This document shows positions 17,068 to 25,391 of a stretch of DNA of 34,840 bases, piece after piece. The notes under the pieces were generated by a model. That model saw only the letters and a program-made list of their open reading frames with translations. It ran no database searches and was not told the origin of the DNA. The DNA is taken from positions 1-34,840 of the forward strand of contig JAISTH010000080.1 of the NCBI GenBank assembly GCA_031272715.1, given 5' to 3'. This DNA is from Desulfovibrio sp. Its GTDB lineage: Bacteria; Desulfobacterota; Desulfovibrionia; Desulfovibrionales; Desulfovibrionaceae. A program made the position numbers and the translations under genes. Position 1 is the first letter of the stretch, and each line of letters starts with the position of its first letter.

Positions 17068-17699
17068 CATCCCGCGAAGGCGTGGCGCTGGTGGTGAGCG
17101 GCCCTTCCGGCGTGGGGAAGACCACCCTCGTGGACAGGCTCATGGCCGAGTTCCCGGGCTTCGCCCGTTCCGTGTCCTGCACGACGCGCCCTCCCCGGGG
17201 CCAGGAGGTGGACGGGCGGGACTACCACTTCATGGACGTCGCCGAGTTCGAGCGCCGCAGGGAGCAAGGGGGGTTCGCCGAATGGGCCGAGGTCCACGGC
17301 AACCTCTACGGCACGCCCCTCGAGCCGGTCAACGCGCTGCTCCGCCAGGGGCGGGACATGATCTTCGTCATCGACGTCCAGGGGGCGGCGCAGCTCAAGC
17401 TCTCCCTGCCCGGCGCCGTCTTCGCGTTCCTCCTGCCTCCGGACCTGGATGCGCTGGAAAGAAGGCTGCGGGGACGGGGACAGGACGACGAGGAGGCCAT
17501 GGCCAAGCGCATGGAGAACGCGATCGCGGAACTGCGGGAGGCGCGCTGGTACGACGCCTTGGTGGTCAACGACGTACTCGACGAGGCCTACGACAGGCTG
17601 CGGGCGGTCTACCTTGCCGCCACGCTGGCCCCGGCGCGTAACGCGGGGCTTGTCGAGGCGATGCTCGGCGACCCTTTCGAGGCGGCCCGCCGGGGGTGA
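17064..17699 (+). CDS. gmk: Guanylate kinase
   Basis: This 211-residue enzyme phosphorylates GMP to GDP with ATP. The P-loop GPSGVGKT is at 13-20, followed by [19 protein letters not shown], which binds GMP, and then [11 protein letters not shown], with the [11 protein letters not shown] lid region further on. The length is typical and all main motifs are present. It starts with GTG overlapping the stop codon of the RemA-like gene by four bases, so the two are coupled. A hairpin follows the stop. Confidence 0.95.
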   Translation: MTSREGVALVVSGPSGVGKTTLVDRLMAEFPGFARSVSCTTRPPRGQEVDGRDYHFMDVAEFERRREQGGFAEWAEVHGNLYGTPLEPVNALLRQGRDMIFVIDVQGAAQLKLSLPGAVFAFLLPPDLDALERRLRGRGQDDEEAMAKRMENAIAELREARWYDALVVNDVLDEAYDRLRAVYLAATLAPARNAGLVEAMLGDPFEAARRG

Positions 17700-17723
17700 A
17701 GGGCCCCGGCATTTGGTGAACGG

Positions 17724-17750
17724 CCGCGGCGCCGACGTGGCGTGCCGCGG
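17724..17750 (+). terminator. Hairpin after gmk
   Basis: CCGCGGCGCC (17724-17733) pairs with GGC and GCCGCGG (17739-17750) around a five-base loop, with a two-base bulge. There is no T-run. It lies between gmk and the DUF362 gene. Confidence 0.4.
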
Positions 17751-17789
17751 GAAACCCCATTGAAGATACTGACCACTGGAGGTGGTTCC

Positions 17790-18887
17790 ATGTCGTCCCT
17801 GGTGTATTTCGCGGACTTCCATGCCCGGTCGGACAAGGAGAACAAGGTGACGAAGATCGCCGCGCTGTGCGACGCCCTGGGATTCAAGAAGATCCTGAGG
17901 CGGGGCGAGTCGGTGGCGGTGAAGGTCCATTTCGGCGAACTCGGCAACGACACCCACGTCAACCCCACCTTCGTCAGGGAGGTGGTGGAGAAGGTCGAGG
18001 CCGCCGGGGGCAAGCCGTTCCTGACGGACTCCTCGACCCTCTACTCGGGGAGCCGACGCAACGCCGTCGACCATCTGCAGACGGCCTACCGCCACGGCTT
18101 CTCCCCCTCCGTGGTGAAGGCCCCGGTCATCATCGCCGACGGCATCACGGGGGAGAACGACGACGAAGTGGCCATCGGGTGCAAGCATTTCGAGAAGGTG
18201 TTCATCGCCCGGGAGATCCGCAGGGCCTCGTCCATGGTGGTCCTCTCCCACTTCAAGGGGCACGAGATGGCGGGCTTCGGCGGGGCCATCAAGAATCTCG
18301 CCATGGGGGGCGCCTCCCCCAGGGGCAAGCGGGCCCAGCACTCCACCAAGGTCCAGATCGACGGGAGCAAGTGCACCGGTTGCGGGAACTGCGTGAAGGT
18401 CTGCCCCCAGAAGGCCCTGAGCCTCAAGGGAGAGAAGTCCCAGCTGAACCCGAAGAAGTGCATCGGCTGCTTCGAGTGCATCACCGTCTGTCCCTCCAAG
18501 GCCGCGGGCATCGACTGGGACACGGACCTCCCCCTCTTCGTCGAGCGGCTGACCGAATACGCCTACGGCGCGGTGAAGGGGCGCGAGCGGCACGTCTGCT
18601 ACATCAACTTCGTCATGAACGTCACCCCCGACTGCGACTGCTGTGCCTGGAGCGACACCTTCCTCGTCCCCGACCAGGGCATCCTGGCGTCCACGGATCC
18701 CGTGGCCCTGGACCAGGCGTGCCTGGATCTCGTGACCAAGGCGGTCTCCCTGGATCCCAAGCTGGCGGGGAAGAAGAACGTCGACAAGTTCAAGGCGTAC
18801 TGGAAGAAGACCCACGGAGACATCCAGCTCAGCTACGGCGAGGAGATCGGCCTCGGGAAGCGGAAATACACGCTGAAGACCATCTAG
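17790..18887 (+). CDS. DUF362 protein with two [4Fe-4S] clusters
   Basis: This 365-residue protein has an N-terminal DUF362 part (about 1-190, with VKVHFGELGN and SHFKGHEMAGFGGAIKNLAMG), then a ferredoxin domain with CTGCGNCVKVCP (about 195) and CIGCFECITVCP (about 224), then the second DUF362 part containing a CDCCAWSD motif near 285. It is probably a cytoplasmic iron-sulfur oxidoreductase or electron carrier. Such proteins are common in anaerobes and their substrates are unknown. I chose ATG 17790 because GGAGG lies eight bases before it; an in-frame ATG at 17742 would start inside the preceding hairpin. It is a single gene flanked by hairpins. Confidence 0.88.
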   Translation: MSSLVYFADFHARSDKENKVTKIAALCDALGFKKILRRGESVAVKVHFGELGNDTHVNPTFVREVVEKVEAAGGKPFLTDSSTLYSGSRRNAVDHLQTAYRHGFSPSVVKAPVIIADGITGENDDEVAIGCKHFEKVFIAREIRRASSMVVLSHFKGHEMAGFGGAIKNLAMGGASPRGKRAQHSTKVQIDGSKCTGCGNCVKVCPQKALSLKGEKSQLNPKKCIGCFECITVCPSKAAGIDWDTDLPLFVERLTEYAYGAVKGRERHVCYINFVMNVTPDCDCCAWSDTFLVPDQGILASTDPVALDQACLDLVTKAVSLDPKLAGKKNVDKFKAYWKKTHGDIQLSYGEEIGLGKRKYTLKTI

Positions 18888-18901
18888 CGCCATGTTTTGA
18901 A

Positions 18902-18943
18902 GGGACGGGCCCCGGCCGCACGGGAAGCGGCCGGGGCCGTCCC
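18902..18943 (+). terminator. Very strong hairpin after the DUF362 gene
   Basis: GGGACGG, one unpaired G, then CCCCGGCCGC pairs with GCGGCCGGGGCCGTCCC around a seven-base loop, 17 pairs in all. It starts 14 bases after the stop. No T-run follows. Confidence 0.6.
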
Positions 18944-19131
18944 GCGTGCGGGGTGCGTCGACGGCCCCGGCATTGCCCGCGTCAGGTCCGATCCCCCCTG
19001 TCCTCCACGCCTTTCACGACGGCCTGAAGGGCCATGCCCGCACGCCTGCGGCGATCCGCGGCGGGTGGACGATTTCCGGCGCCGCCCGGGGAAGGGGCGA
19101 TGCCACGGCAAGGAACCGCGAGTAGGTCAAG

Positions 19132-20028
19132 ATGCAAGGAAGATTCGATCCCGTCGGCCTGGAAGAGCGCGACGCCTTCTATGAACTCTGGGCGCGGACC
19201 CCGGTGCGATCCCTCGACTACACCCTGCCCAATCTCTGGGGATGGCAGGAGGGCTACGGTCTGGAGTGGAGCTTCGCCGGGGACCTGTGCCTCGTCCGGC
19301 AGACGGTTCCGACCGTGTGCTACTGGGCCCCCGTGGGGGACTGGGAGGGCGCCGACTGGGCGTCGGTCCTGTCGGGCATGCCCCATGCGGCCTCGACGCC
19401 CTTCATGCGGATCCCGGAGGGGCTTCTGCGGATATGGCAGGGGCAGCTTGGGGACCGGGTGTCGGCCTGCGAGGACCGGGGGCAGTGGGAGTATCTCTAC
19501 GGCCAGAAGGATCTGGCCACGCTCCCCGGCAACCGCTTCCACAAGAAGCGCAACCACCTCAACGCCTATGTCAAGGCGTACGGCGACCCCGACTACCGGA
19601 TCCTTGACGAGACCATGGTGGAGGACGTTCTGGCCGTCCAGGATCTGTGGTGCCAGTGGCACGAGTGCGAGAACTCCCCGTCCCTCATCGCGGAGAACGA
19701 GGCCATGAACCGGGTGCTCGCCCATCTGGACTGCTTCAGGGATCTCGTGGGAGGGTCCCTGTACATCGAAGGGCGGATGGTGGCCTTCAGCATAGGGGAG
19801 CGCCTGGATCCGGCCAACATCGGCGTCCATTACGAAAAAGGCCTGAGCGGCTACAAGGGCGTCTACCAGACGATGAACGCGCTTTTCGCCCGGAACGCCG
19901 GCGCCGGCTACGCCTATGTCAACCGGGCCCAGGACCTGGACGAGGAGGGGTTGCGGCAGGCGAAGATGACCTACCTGCCTGCGGATTTCCTGCGCAAGTA
20001 CAGGGTGTCCGTCGCCTTCGGGGATTGA
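19132..20028 (+). CDS. DUF2156 (phosphatidylglycerol lysyltransferase C-terminal-like) protein
   Basis: This 298-residue protein resembles DUF2156, the tandem-GNAT-fold domain found at the C-terminus of lysyl-phosphatidylglycerol synthases but often present as a stand-alone soluble protein. Family-like segments are LPNLWGWQEGYG (about 33-44), GNRFHKKRNHLNAYVKAYGD (about 134-153), and YEKGLSGYKGVYQTMNALFA (about 234-253) ahead of VNRAQDLDEEGLRQAKMTYLP. Stand-alone members are thought to be acyl- or aminoacyltransferases with unknown acceptors. There is no membrane helix. The ribosome site (AGG) before ATG 19132 is weak. It ends ahead of a sigma54-type promoter. Confidence 0.8.
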   Translation: MQGRFDPVGLEERDAFYELWARTPVRSLDYTLPNLWGWQEGYGLEWSFAGDLCLVRQTVPTVCYWAPVGDWEGADWASVLSGMPHAASTPFMRIPEGLLRIWQGQLGDRVSACEDRGQWEYLYGQKDLATLPGNRFHKKRNHLNAYVKAYGDPDYRILDETMVEDVLAVQDLWCQWHECENSPSLIAENEAMNRVLAHLDCFRDLVGGSLYIEGRMVAFSIGERLDPANIGVHYEKGLSGYKGVYQTMNALFARNAGAGYAYVNRAQDLDEEGLRQAKMTYLPADFLRKYRVSVAFGD

Positions 20029-20081
20029 GGGAGGGTTTGGGCCAAGGGAAAAAGAGCCATCGCCGAGGGAACGGTCGCACT

Positions 20082-20098
20082 TTGGCACGGAACCTGCA
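20082..20098 (+). promoter_or_regulatory. Sigma54 (RpoN)-type promoter of the amidase gene
   Basis: TTGGCACG, four bases, then CTGCA. The invariant GG (20084-20085) and GC (20096-20097) are separated by exactly ten bases, and only one position departs from the TTGGCACG-N4-TTGCA consensus. Transcription would begin near 20109, about 80 bases before the chosen start. A palindrome (CGGTCC, GT, GGACCG, 20123-20136) lies in the leader. Confidence 0.55.
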
Positions 20099-20188
20099 TG
20101 AAGTGCCCCGGGTGTCCCTACACGGTCCGTGGACCGATAAACAAACGATGGTGTTGTTTCCGTGTCGGCAGATGGCAATGACGTTCCC

Positions 20189-22099
20189 ATGCTCAGGCGG
20201 CTGTTTCCGGCGCTGGCCTTCATGCTCGCCCTGTGCGTCCTCCCGCTGCTGTGCAGCGAGCCCGGTTCCGGCCCCCCGCCTCCGGGTTCCCCGGAACAGC
20301 GGTATGTCGAAGCCAAGAAATTGGCGGCTGGCCTGCATGGCCGCAGCGGCATCCCGGCGGAGTCATGGGTGCGTCTCGCGGCGGAGTTCCAGGCCGTCTA
20401 CGACAAGGCGACCGGCTGGGTCAACCGTCCGGCGGCCCTCTTCCGCGTCGCGCACTGTCTTGAGGAGGCGGCCCGGGTCAGCCGGAAGCCTGCCGACGTC
20501 CGGCGCGCGGTGGAGGCCTACGACGGATTCCAGCGGGACCATCCCGACAGCGTGCTGGCGGACGACGCCCTGTTCAAGGCCGCGGACTTGGCATCGACGG
20601 CGCTGGGCGATGCCGGGGCCGCCAGGGAGCGCCTGACGCTGCTGAAGCGTCGCTATCCGAAGGGGGACATGTACGCCCGGGCCCTGGACCTTGAAAAGTT
20701 CCTGATCGCGTCGGCCAGTGGCCGCAAGGGTCACGGTCTCGCGGCCGCGACCCCGTCCGTTCCCCCTCCGTCCACTTCCGCCGCGACTTCGGCGTCCGCC
20801 GCGACTTCGCCGTCCGCCGCGACTTCGCCGTCCGCCGGGTCGTCCCTCCCCACGGTCGCCGCCCCCATCGTGAAGACGGAACCGACGCTGCAGTCCCTGC
20901 GCTGGAAGTCCCCGTCGCCGGAGAAGGTGGACATCGTCCTGAATTTGACGGGACCGGTCGCCTACACGACCCGTCTCGACGGAGCCGGTCTCGTCCTCGA
21001 GATGCCCGGCGTCGCCCTCGCCAGGGAGTTCCGCAGGTCCGTCAGGATCGACGGCAGTCTGCTGGCCTCCGTGGAGACCGACGTTGCGGGGGAGAAGACG
21101 CGGCTGCAGTTCGCTTTCAAGACCCGTTCCAGGATCGCCGTGAGCCTCGAGAGGAATCCCTGGCGCATCGTCGTCGCCGCGGCCGCCAACGAACCGCCCA
21201 GGGCCGAGAACGGGGCATCGTCCCCGGTGCGGACGGAAGAGGGTGCGACGGAGGCCGCTTCCGGGAACGTCGAAACGGTGTCCGCGCAGGTTCCGGCTTC
21301 GCGCAAACCCCGCACGGTGAACGGGCGGGTGCTTACCGCCATGGCCGAACAGCTGGGACTCGGCGTGAACACGGTCTTCATCGACGCGGGACATGGGGGC
21401 AAGGACGTCGGCACGGCCCACAACGGCGTCATGGAGCATGCCATCGCCCTGGACGTGGCCATGGAACTCGGGAGGATCCTCGAGGCGGAGGGGATCAGGG
21501 TCGTCCACACCCGCACGGACAACGCCTCGGTCGCGCTGATGCGCCGGGCCTCCATGGCCAACAAGTCGTCCACGGACCTTTTCGTCTCCATCCACGTCAA
21601 CGCCTACCGGCAATCCTCGGCGGTGCAGGGCGTGGAGACCTACTATCTGGATTTCGCCTCCTCCGCCCACAGCGCCAAGGTGGCGGCCCGGGAGAACGCC
21701 GGCATGGATCGCCGCATGGCGGACATGGAGGGGATACTGAAGCGGGTTCTCATGGGGTCCCGGGTGGAGGAGTCCCGGAGACTTGCGAAGGAGATGCAGC
21801 GGCGGCTGGTGGGAACCCTGCGGGACCGCGATTATGCGGTCAAGGACAATGGGGTGAAGTCCGCTCCCTTCCTCGTGCTGCTGGACGCCCGCATGCCTGC
21901 GGTGCTGGTGGAACTGGGATACTGCACCAACCCCGGGGAGGCGGCGCGGCTGCGGGATCCGGAGTACCGCAAGACTTTGGCCCAGGGACTCGCCAACGGC
22001 GTCCTGGGGTACAGGAACCGGCTGGAGCGGAACAACATGGCGGAGGCGCAGCAGGGCGCCGGGAAGGCCGCGGCGAAGGAAGGATCCAGCGTCAATTGA
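20189..22099 (+). CDS. amiC: N-acetylmuramoyl-L-alanine amidase with AMIN domain
   Basis: This 636-residue exported enzyme cuts the amide bond between MurNAc and L-Ala in peptidoglycan. A signal segment (about 1-25, LFPALAFMLALCVLPLLC) is followed by a helical TPR-like region (about 35-165), an Ala/Ser/Thr/Pro-rich linker encoded partly by an 18-base tandem repeat (about 198-220), an AMIN domain (about 234-330) and an Amidase_3 domain (about 393-612). Catalytic-domain motifs include FIDAGHGGKDVG, VSIHVNAYR and AVLVELGYCTN, so the zinc ligands and the catalytic glutamate appear intact. I start it at ATG 20189, which gives the best signal peptide; GTG 20162 in the same frame is possible. Neither start has a strong ribosome site. 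The symbol is by domain type. Confidence 0.9.
   Translation: MLRRLFPALAFMLALCVLPLLCSEPGSGPPPPGSPEQRYVEAKKLAAGLHGRSGIPAESWVRLAAEFQAVYDKATGWVNRPAALFRVAHCLEEAARVSRKPADVRRAVEAYDGFQRDHPDSVLADDALFKAADLASTALGDAGAARERLTLLKRRYPKGDMYARALDLEKFLIASASGRKGHGLAAATPSVPPPSTSAATSASAATSPSAATSPSAGSSLPTVAAPIVKTEPTLQSLRWKSPSPEKVDIVLNLTGPVAYTTRLDGAGLVLEMPGVALAREFRRSVRIDGSLLASVETDVAGEKTRLQFAFKTRSRIAVSLERNPWRIVVAAAANEPPRAENGASSPVRTEEGATEAASGNVETVSAQVPASRKPRTVNGRVLTAMAEQLGLGVNTVFIDAGHGGKDVGTAHNGVMEHAIALDVAMELGRILEAEGIRVVHTRTDNASVALMRRASMANKSSTDLFVSIHVNAYRQSSAVQGVETYYLDFASSAHSAKVAARENAGMDRRMADMEGILKRVLMGSRVEESRRLAKEMQRRLVGTLRDRDYAVKDNGVKSAPFLVLLDARMPAVLVELGYCTNPGEAARLRDPEYRKTLAQGLANGVLGYRNRLERNNMAEAQQGAGKAAAKEGSSVN
20780..20833 (+). 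repeat. 18-base tandem repeat in the amidase linker
   Basis: Three copies of an 18-base unit (GCCGCGACTTCGCCGTCC, the first with one change) encode Ala-Ala-Thr-Ser-Pro/Ala-Ser in the linker before the AMIN domain. Copy number could vary between strains. Confidence 0.8.
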
Positions 22100-22130
22100 C
22101 GGCGGGATGGCCGCCATGGCGGATTTGCGA

Positions 22131-22169
22131 GGCGCCGTGCACCGGATCGGGTGTGCGGCGCCTTTGTTT
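22131..22169 (+). terminator. Intrinsic terminator of the amidase gene
   Basis: A 13-pair stem with two G-T wobbles (GGCGCCGTGCACC against GGTGTGCGGCGCC) and a six-base loop is followed by TTTGTTT. Confidence 0.8.
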
Positions 22170-22354
22170 GCTTCCAGTTGATGGGGCCGGCGTCCTTGCG
22201 TTTTTCGGCCGAGTCTAGACATCGTGCCGGACGGGGCGGACTCCCGCGCATTCGGGATGCAGGGCGCCCGGTGCGCCGGCGGGGGGCTCGCCAGGCTTTG
22301 CGCGGCCCTTCTTCCGGAACCGCAGCGGCGGATGCGGGGCGTTTGGACAAAGTC

Positions 22355-22383
22355 TTGACTATGGAAAGGGCAAGTGCTATTGA
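22355..22383 (+). promoter_or_regulatory. Candidate skp promoter
   Basis: TTGACT (22355-22360), 17 bases, then TATTGA (22378-22383). The -35 box is strong and the -10 box weak. The leader would be about 90 bases. Confidence 0.4.
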
Positions 22384-22481
22384 CGCCATCGCCCGGTTCC
22401 GCCGGGCGTGCGCCCTGGTATTTTCCCGCGTCCGAATCGCCCAGCAAACCCGCCGCCGTGCCTGGCCAAGGAGAAGTTTTC

Positions 22482-23420
22482 ATGCGCAACGTGTTTGTGA
22501 CCGTGCTTGCGGTCTGCTTTCTGACAGTCGGCACCGCCCTTGCCGCCGATGCCCCCGCCCTCAAGATCGGGGTGGTGGACATGCAAACCATCCTCACCAA
22601 GAGCGATTACGCCCAGGCGGTGGAAAAGCAGATGGAGGCCAAATACGGCAAGGAGCGTGAGGATCTGAACAAGCGTGGCGAGGCCCTGAAGAAGAAGGCC
22701 GAGGCGCTCAAGAATCCCAAGGCCAGTGAAGAGAAGCGGCTGGACTTCATCAAGTCCAAGCAGGATCTCGACCAGAAGGCCCGGACTTTCATGCACAAGC
22801 TGGAGCAGGAGCAGGTGAAGCTGCGTCAGGAGATGTTCGTGCTTGCTTCCAGCGCGGCGTACGAGGTGGCCCGGTCGAAGGGGTACAATCTTGTGATGGA
22901 GATCACGGCCGTCATCTATGCGGACAAGCCCATGGATCTCACGCAGGAGGTGCTGGAGGAGTTCAACAAGCAGTACAAGGCCAAGAAGAACGACACCAAG
23001 AGCGAGAGCAAGGCCAAGGAGAAGGACAAGGCCAAGAACGAGATCAAGGACAAGGAGAAGGCCAAGGACGCCGACAAGGAGAAGGATAAGGAGGCGGCCA
23101 AGAGCGACGACAAGGAGAAGGCCAAGGAGGCGGCCAAGACCGAGGCCAAGGAGAAGGACGCCGCCAAGAGTGACGACAAGGAGAAGGCCGACGCCAAGGA
23201 CAAGGATGCCGCCAAGGACAAGGATGCCGCCAAGGAGAAGGACGCCGCCAAGGGCGAGGGCAAGGGAAAGAAGACCGCCAAGGGCAAGGCCAAGGGCAAG
23301 GACCAGGACAAGGAATCCAAGTCCGATGACAAGGCAAAGTCGGATGACAAAGCCAAGTCGGAGGACAAGCCCAAGTCCGAGGACAAGCCCAAGGACGACA
23401 AGGAGAAGAAGGCCGACTGA
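22482..23420 (+). CDS. skp: OmpH/Skp periplasmic chaperone with long charged tail
   Basis: This 312-residue protein has a clear signal peptide (1-22, cut after LAVCFLTVGTALA) and an OmpH/Skp core (about 23-165) with IGVVDMQTILTKSDYAQ, long Lys/Glu-rich helices and ADKPMDLTQEVLEEFNKQY. Skp holds outer-membrane proteins in the periplasm. The family is usually about 160-190 residues. Here about 147 further residues (165-312) are almost only Lys, Asp, Glu, Ala and Ser in near-repeats such as AKDKDAAKEKD and KSDDKAKSEDKPK, probably disordered. AAGGAG (22468-22473) fixes ATG 22482. It is 14 bases from fabZ. In related genomes lpxD lies between these two genes and is missing here. Confidence 0.85.
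   Translation: MRNVFVTVLAVCFLTVGTALAADAPALKIGVVDMQTILTKSDYAQAVEKQMEAKYGKEREDLNKRGEALKKKAEALKNPKASEEKRLDFIKSKQDLDQKARTFMHKLEQEQVKLRQEMFVLASSAAYEVARSKGYNLVMEITAVIYADKPMDLTQEVLEEFNKQYKAKKNDTKSESKAKEKDKAKNEIKDKEKAKDADKEKDKEAAKSDDKEKAKEAAKTEAKEKDAAKSDDKEKADAKDKDAAKDKDAAKEKDAAKGEGKGKKTAKGKAKGKDQDKESKSDDKAKSDDKAKSEDKPKSEDKPKDDKEKKAD
22976..23416 (+). repeat. Low-complexity Lys/Asp/Glu/Ala coding repeat
   Basis: The 3' part of skp consists of irregular short repeats built on AAG (Lys) and GAC/GAG codons (units such as GCCAAGGACAAGGAT). Both charges are present in similar amounts. Length variation by slippage is likely. Confidence 0.75.
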
Positions 23421-23434
23421 TCGGAAGGTGCGCC

Positions 23435-23869
23435 ATGGACGTCAGGGAAATCATGCGGCACCTGCCGCATCGCTACCCCTTCCTGCTGGTGGACAGGGTG
23501 GTGGAGTGCGTGGCCGGTTCCCACATACTGGCCTACAAGAACGTGACCTTCAACGAGCCGTTCTTCATGGGGCACTTCCCCGACGTGCCCGTCATGCCCG
23601 GCGTGCTCATCCTCGAGGCCCTGGCCCAGGCCGGAGGCATTCTGGCCGCCAGCGGCGAGGAGAACCTGGAGGGGAAGCTCTTCCTCTTCACGGGACTCGA
23701 CGAGGTGAAGTTCCGCCGCCAGGTGGTCCCCGGGGACAGGCTCGACCTCTCCTGCTCGGGGATGAAGCGCAGACTTGCGCTTTGCAGGATGGACGCGGTG
23801 GCGACCGTGGACGGCAACGTCGTCGCCCAGGCGAAGATCACCGCGGCCGTCGCCGACAAGCCCCAATAG
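23435..23869 (+). CDS. fabZ: (3R)-hydroxyacyl-ACP dehydratase FabZ
   Basis: This 144-residue hot-dog-fold enzyme removes water from (3R)-hydroxyacyl-ACP in fatty-acid elongation. It shows LPHRYPFLLVDRV (10-22), and the active-site helix GHFPDVPVMPGVLILEALAQ carries His47 and Glu61. The length and motifs are standard. It starts 14 bases after skp and is followed within 30 bases by a perfect terminator, so it ends the transcript. In related genomes fabZ is followed by lpxA. Here that gene is absent from this position. Confidence 0.95.
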   Translation: MDVREIMRHLPHRYPFLLVDRVVECVAGSHILAYKNVTFNEPFFMGHFPDVPVMPGVLILEALAQAGGILAASGEENLEGKLFLFTGLDEVKFRRQVVPGDRLDLSCSGMKRRLALCRMDAVATVDGNVVAQAKITAAVADKPQ

Positions 23870-23898
23870 ACGGCATTTGACCGATGTTCCGTATAGAT

Positions 23899-23937
23899 GT
23901 CCCCCGCTCCTGCGAATGCAGGAGCGGGGGACCTGTT
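23899..23937 (+). terminator. Intrinsic terminator after fabZ
   Basis: A perfect 15-base stem (GTCCCCCGCTCCTGC against GCAGGAGCGGGGGAC) with a GAAT loop is followed by CTGTTTT. It also separates fabZ from the convergent sugar transferase gene. Confidence 0.85.
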
Positions 23938-23988
23938 TTCGTGGCCCTTTCCCGGACGGGCGCATGGCGCGGACCGTCTCGCCGTGGG

Positions 23989-25371
23989 TCAGTACGCTCC
24001 GTATCCCGAGAGGGCGACGGGCACGGTCTTCGCCAGTATCCAAAGATCCATCCACACGGACCAGTTGTTGATGTAGTAGCCGACGAAGAACAGCCGCTCG
24101 TCGTACGTGGTCTCGTTGCGCCCGGAGACCTGCCAGAGGCCGGTGATGCCGGGCCGCACGCGGCTGTAGAGCTCGTAGACCCGCCCGTATCTCCAGAGTT
24201 CGTTCTCCAGGAGGGGGCGCGGGCCCACAAGGCTCATGTCCCCCGTGAGCACGTTCAGGATCTGCGGCAGCTCGTCCAGGCTGGTCCTGCGCAGGAAGGC
24301 CCCCACCCTGGTGACTCGGGGATCGTCCTTCAGTTTTACGCCCGTCTCCCATTCCCGGGCGAGATCCGGGTCCGCGAGGTACCGGGCCAGAACCTTGTCG
24401 GCATCGCAGACCATGGTCCGGAACTTGTAGATGGAGATGGTCGCGCCGTCCTTCCCGATGCGGGACTGCCGATAGATCACCGGCCCCTTGCTGTCCAGGC
24501 GGATGCATACGGCGATCAGCGCGCAGAGCGGCAGAAGCGGGACCAGGGACAGGATGCAGATGATCAGGTCGATGCAGCGCTTCATCCTCAGCCTGCGCTT
24601 GTCCAGCAGGTTCTGCCGCTTCCACAGCGCCGTGGTCGTGCCGAGGGTGCAGACGGTGAGCCAGTGCATCCTGTCCCCGCCGACGAAGGCCGGCGAGACG
24701 AGGATGTCGCTGAAGTACCGTCCCGCTTCGGCCAGGTAGTCCACGTTCCCCTGCATGTGGGGGATGATCGCCATGGCGTCGGGATGGGATGCGGCCGCCC
24801 GGGCGAACAGGCGGCGGGCCTCCGCGACGTGGGACGGCAGATGGAAGTGCTCCACGGGTCTCAGCCCGATCATGGGATGGCGCCGCAGGTATTCCAGCAC
24901 GTCGTCGCTGTGGGGGCTGCGTTCGAAGAGGACCACGTCCTGCCCCCACCATTCCCGGGTGCAGAAGGTGCGACGGCAGACGCTGCGCATGATGGGCAGG
25001 GAGAAGAGGGTGACGCACCAGCTGGCCACGAGGATGAACCGGGAGTACTCGCTGCCCGTCTTGGTGACGAAGAACGCCGCCAGCACCATCGCATAGAGCG
25101 TCGAGGCCATGATGAAGTAGGCCTTCACCTCCTTGGCGGGGGGCAGCGCGATGGTCTGGTAGAGCCCCATGCGCGCTCCCAGGGCCGGCCCGATGAGCAG
25201 CATGGGCAGGACGAACCTGTAGAGCACCGGATCCAGATGTCCGAGGAGGCCCCGGACAAGCACCAGGGTGATGGGGGGGACGAGCAGCGCCAACAGATCG
25301 AAGAGGCACAGCACGGCCACCCTGGGGGATATCCCCAGACGTCGCAGCACGGCGCAGATGTAGCGATGCAA
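23989..25371 (-). CDS. Polyisoprenyl-phosphate sugar-1-phosphate transferase (WbaP/PglC superfamily)
   Basis: This 460-residue inner-membrane enzyme transfers a sugar-1-phosphate from a UDP-sugar to undecaprenyl phosphate, the first step of a surface polysaccharide. Four or five N-terminal membrane helices (about 15-125) precede a soluble domain, another membrane segment (about 272-295) and the catalytic C-terminal domain with KFRTM, TRVGAFLRRTSLDELPQ and MSLVGPRPL. The sugar cannot be told from sequence. The best start is TTG 25371, with GGAGG eight bases before it and 20 bases after the purL stop; GTG 25350 is an alternative. The long open frame farther upstream is the antisense shadow of purL. 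It ends the minus-strand operon. Confidence 0.88.
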   Translation of the reverse strand: MHRYICAVLRRLGISPRVAVLCLFDLLALLVPPITLVLVRGLLGHLDPVLYRFVLPMLLIGPALGARMGLYQTIALPPAKEVKAYFIMASTLYAMVLAAFFVTKTGSEYSRFILVASWCVTLFSLPIMRSVCRRTFCTREWWGQDVVLFERSPHSDDVLEYLRRHPMIGLRPVEHFHLPSHVAEARRLFARAAASHPDAMAIIPHMQGNVDYLAEAGRYFSDILVSPAFVGGDRMHWLTVCTLGTTTALWKRQNLLDKRRLRMKRCIDLIICILSLVPLLPLCALIAVCIRLDSKGPVIYRQSRIGKDGATISIYKFRTMVCDADKVLARYLADPDLAREWETGVKLKDDPRVTRVGAFLRRTSLDELPQILNVLTGDMSLVGPRPLLENELWRYGRVYELYSRVRPGITGLWQVSGRNETTYDERLFFVGYYINNWSVWMDLWILAKTVPVALSGYGAY

Positions 25372-25391
25372 GCTCCGCCCCTCCCTCGGCG

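Larger units (their letters stand above)
22100..22481. other. Intergenic region with terminator and skp promoter
   Basis: No gene is seen. It contains the amidase terminator (22131-22169), about 180 bases of GC-rich sequence with no clear signal, a candidate promoter at 22355-22383, and the skp ribosome site AAGGAG at 22468-22473. Confidence 0.6.

Noticed and set aside
20189-20270. Lipoprotein signal in the amidase (LPLLC)
   Set aside because: The residue before the cysteine is Leu, not Gly, Ala or Ser, so a lipobox is unlikely; a plain export signal fits better.
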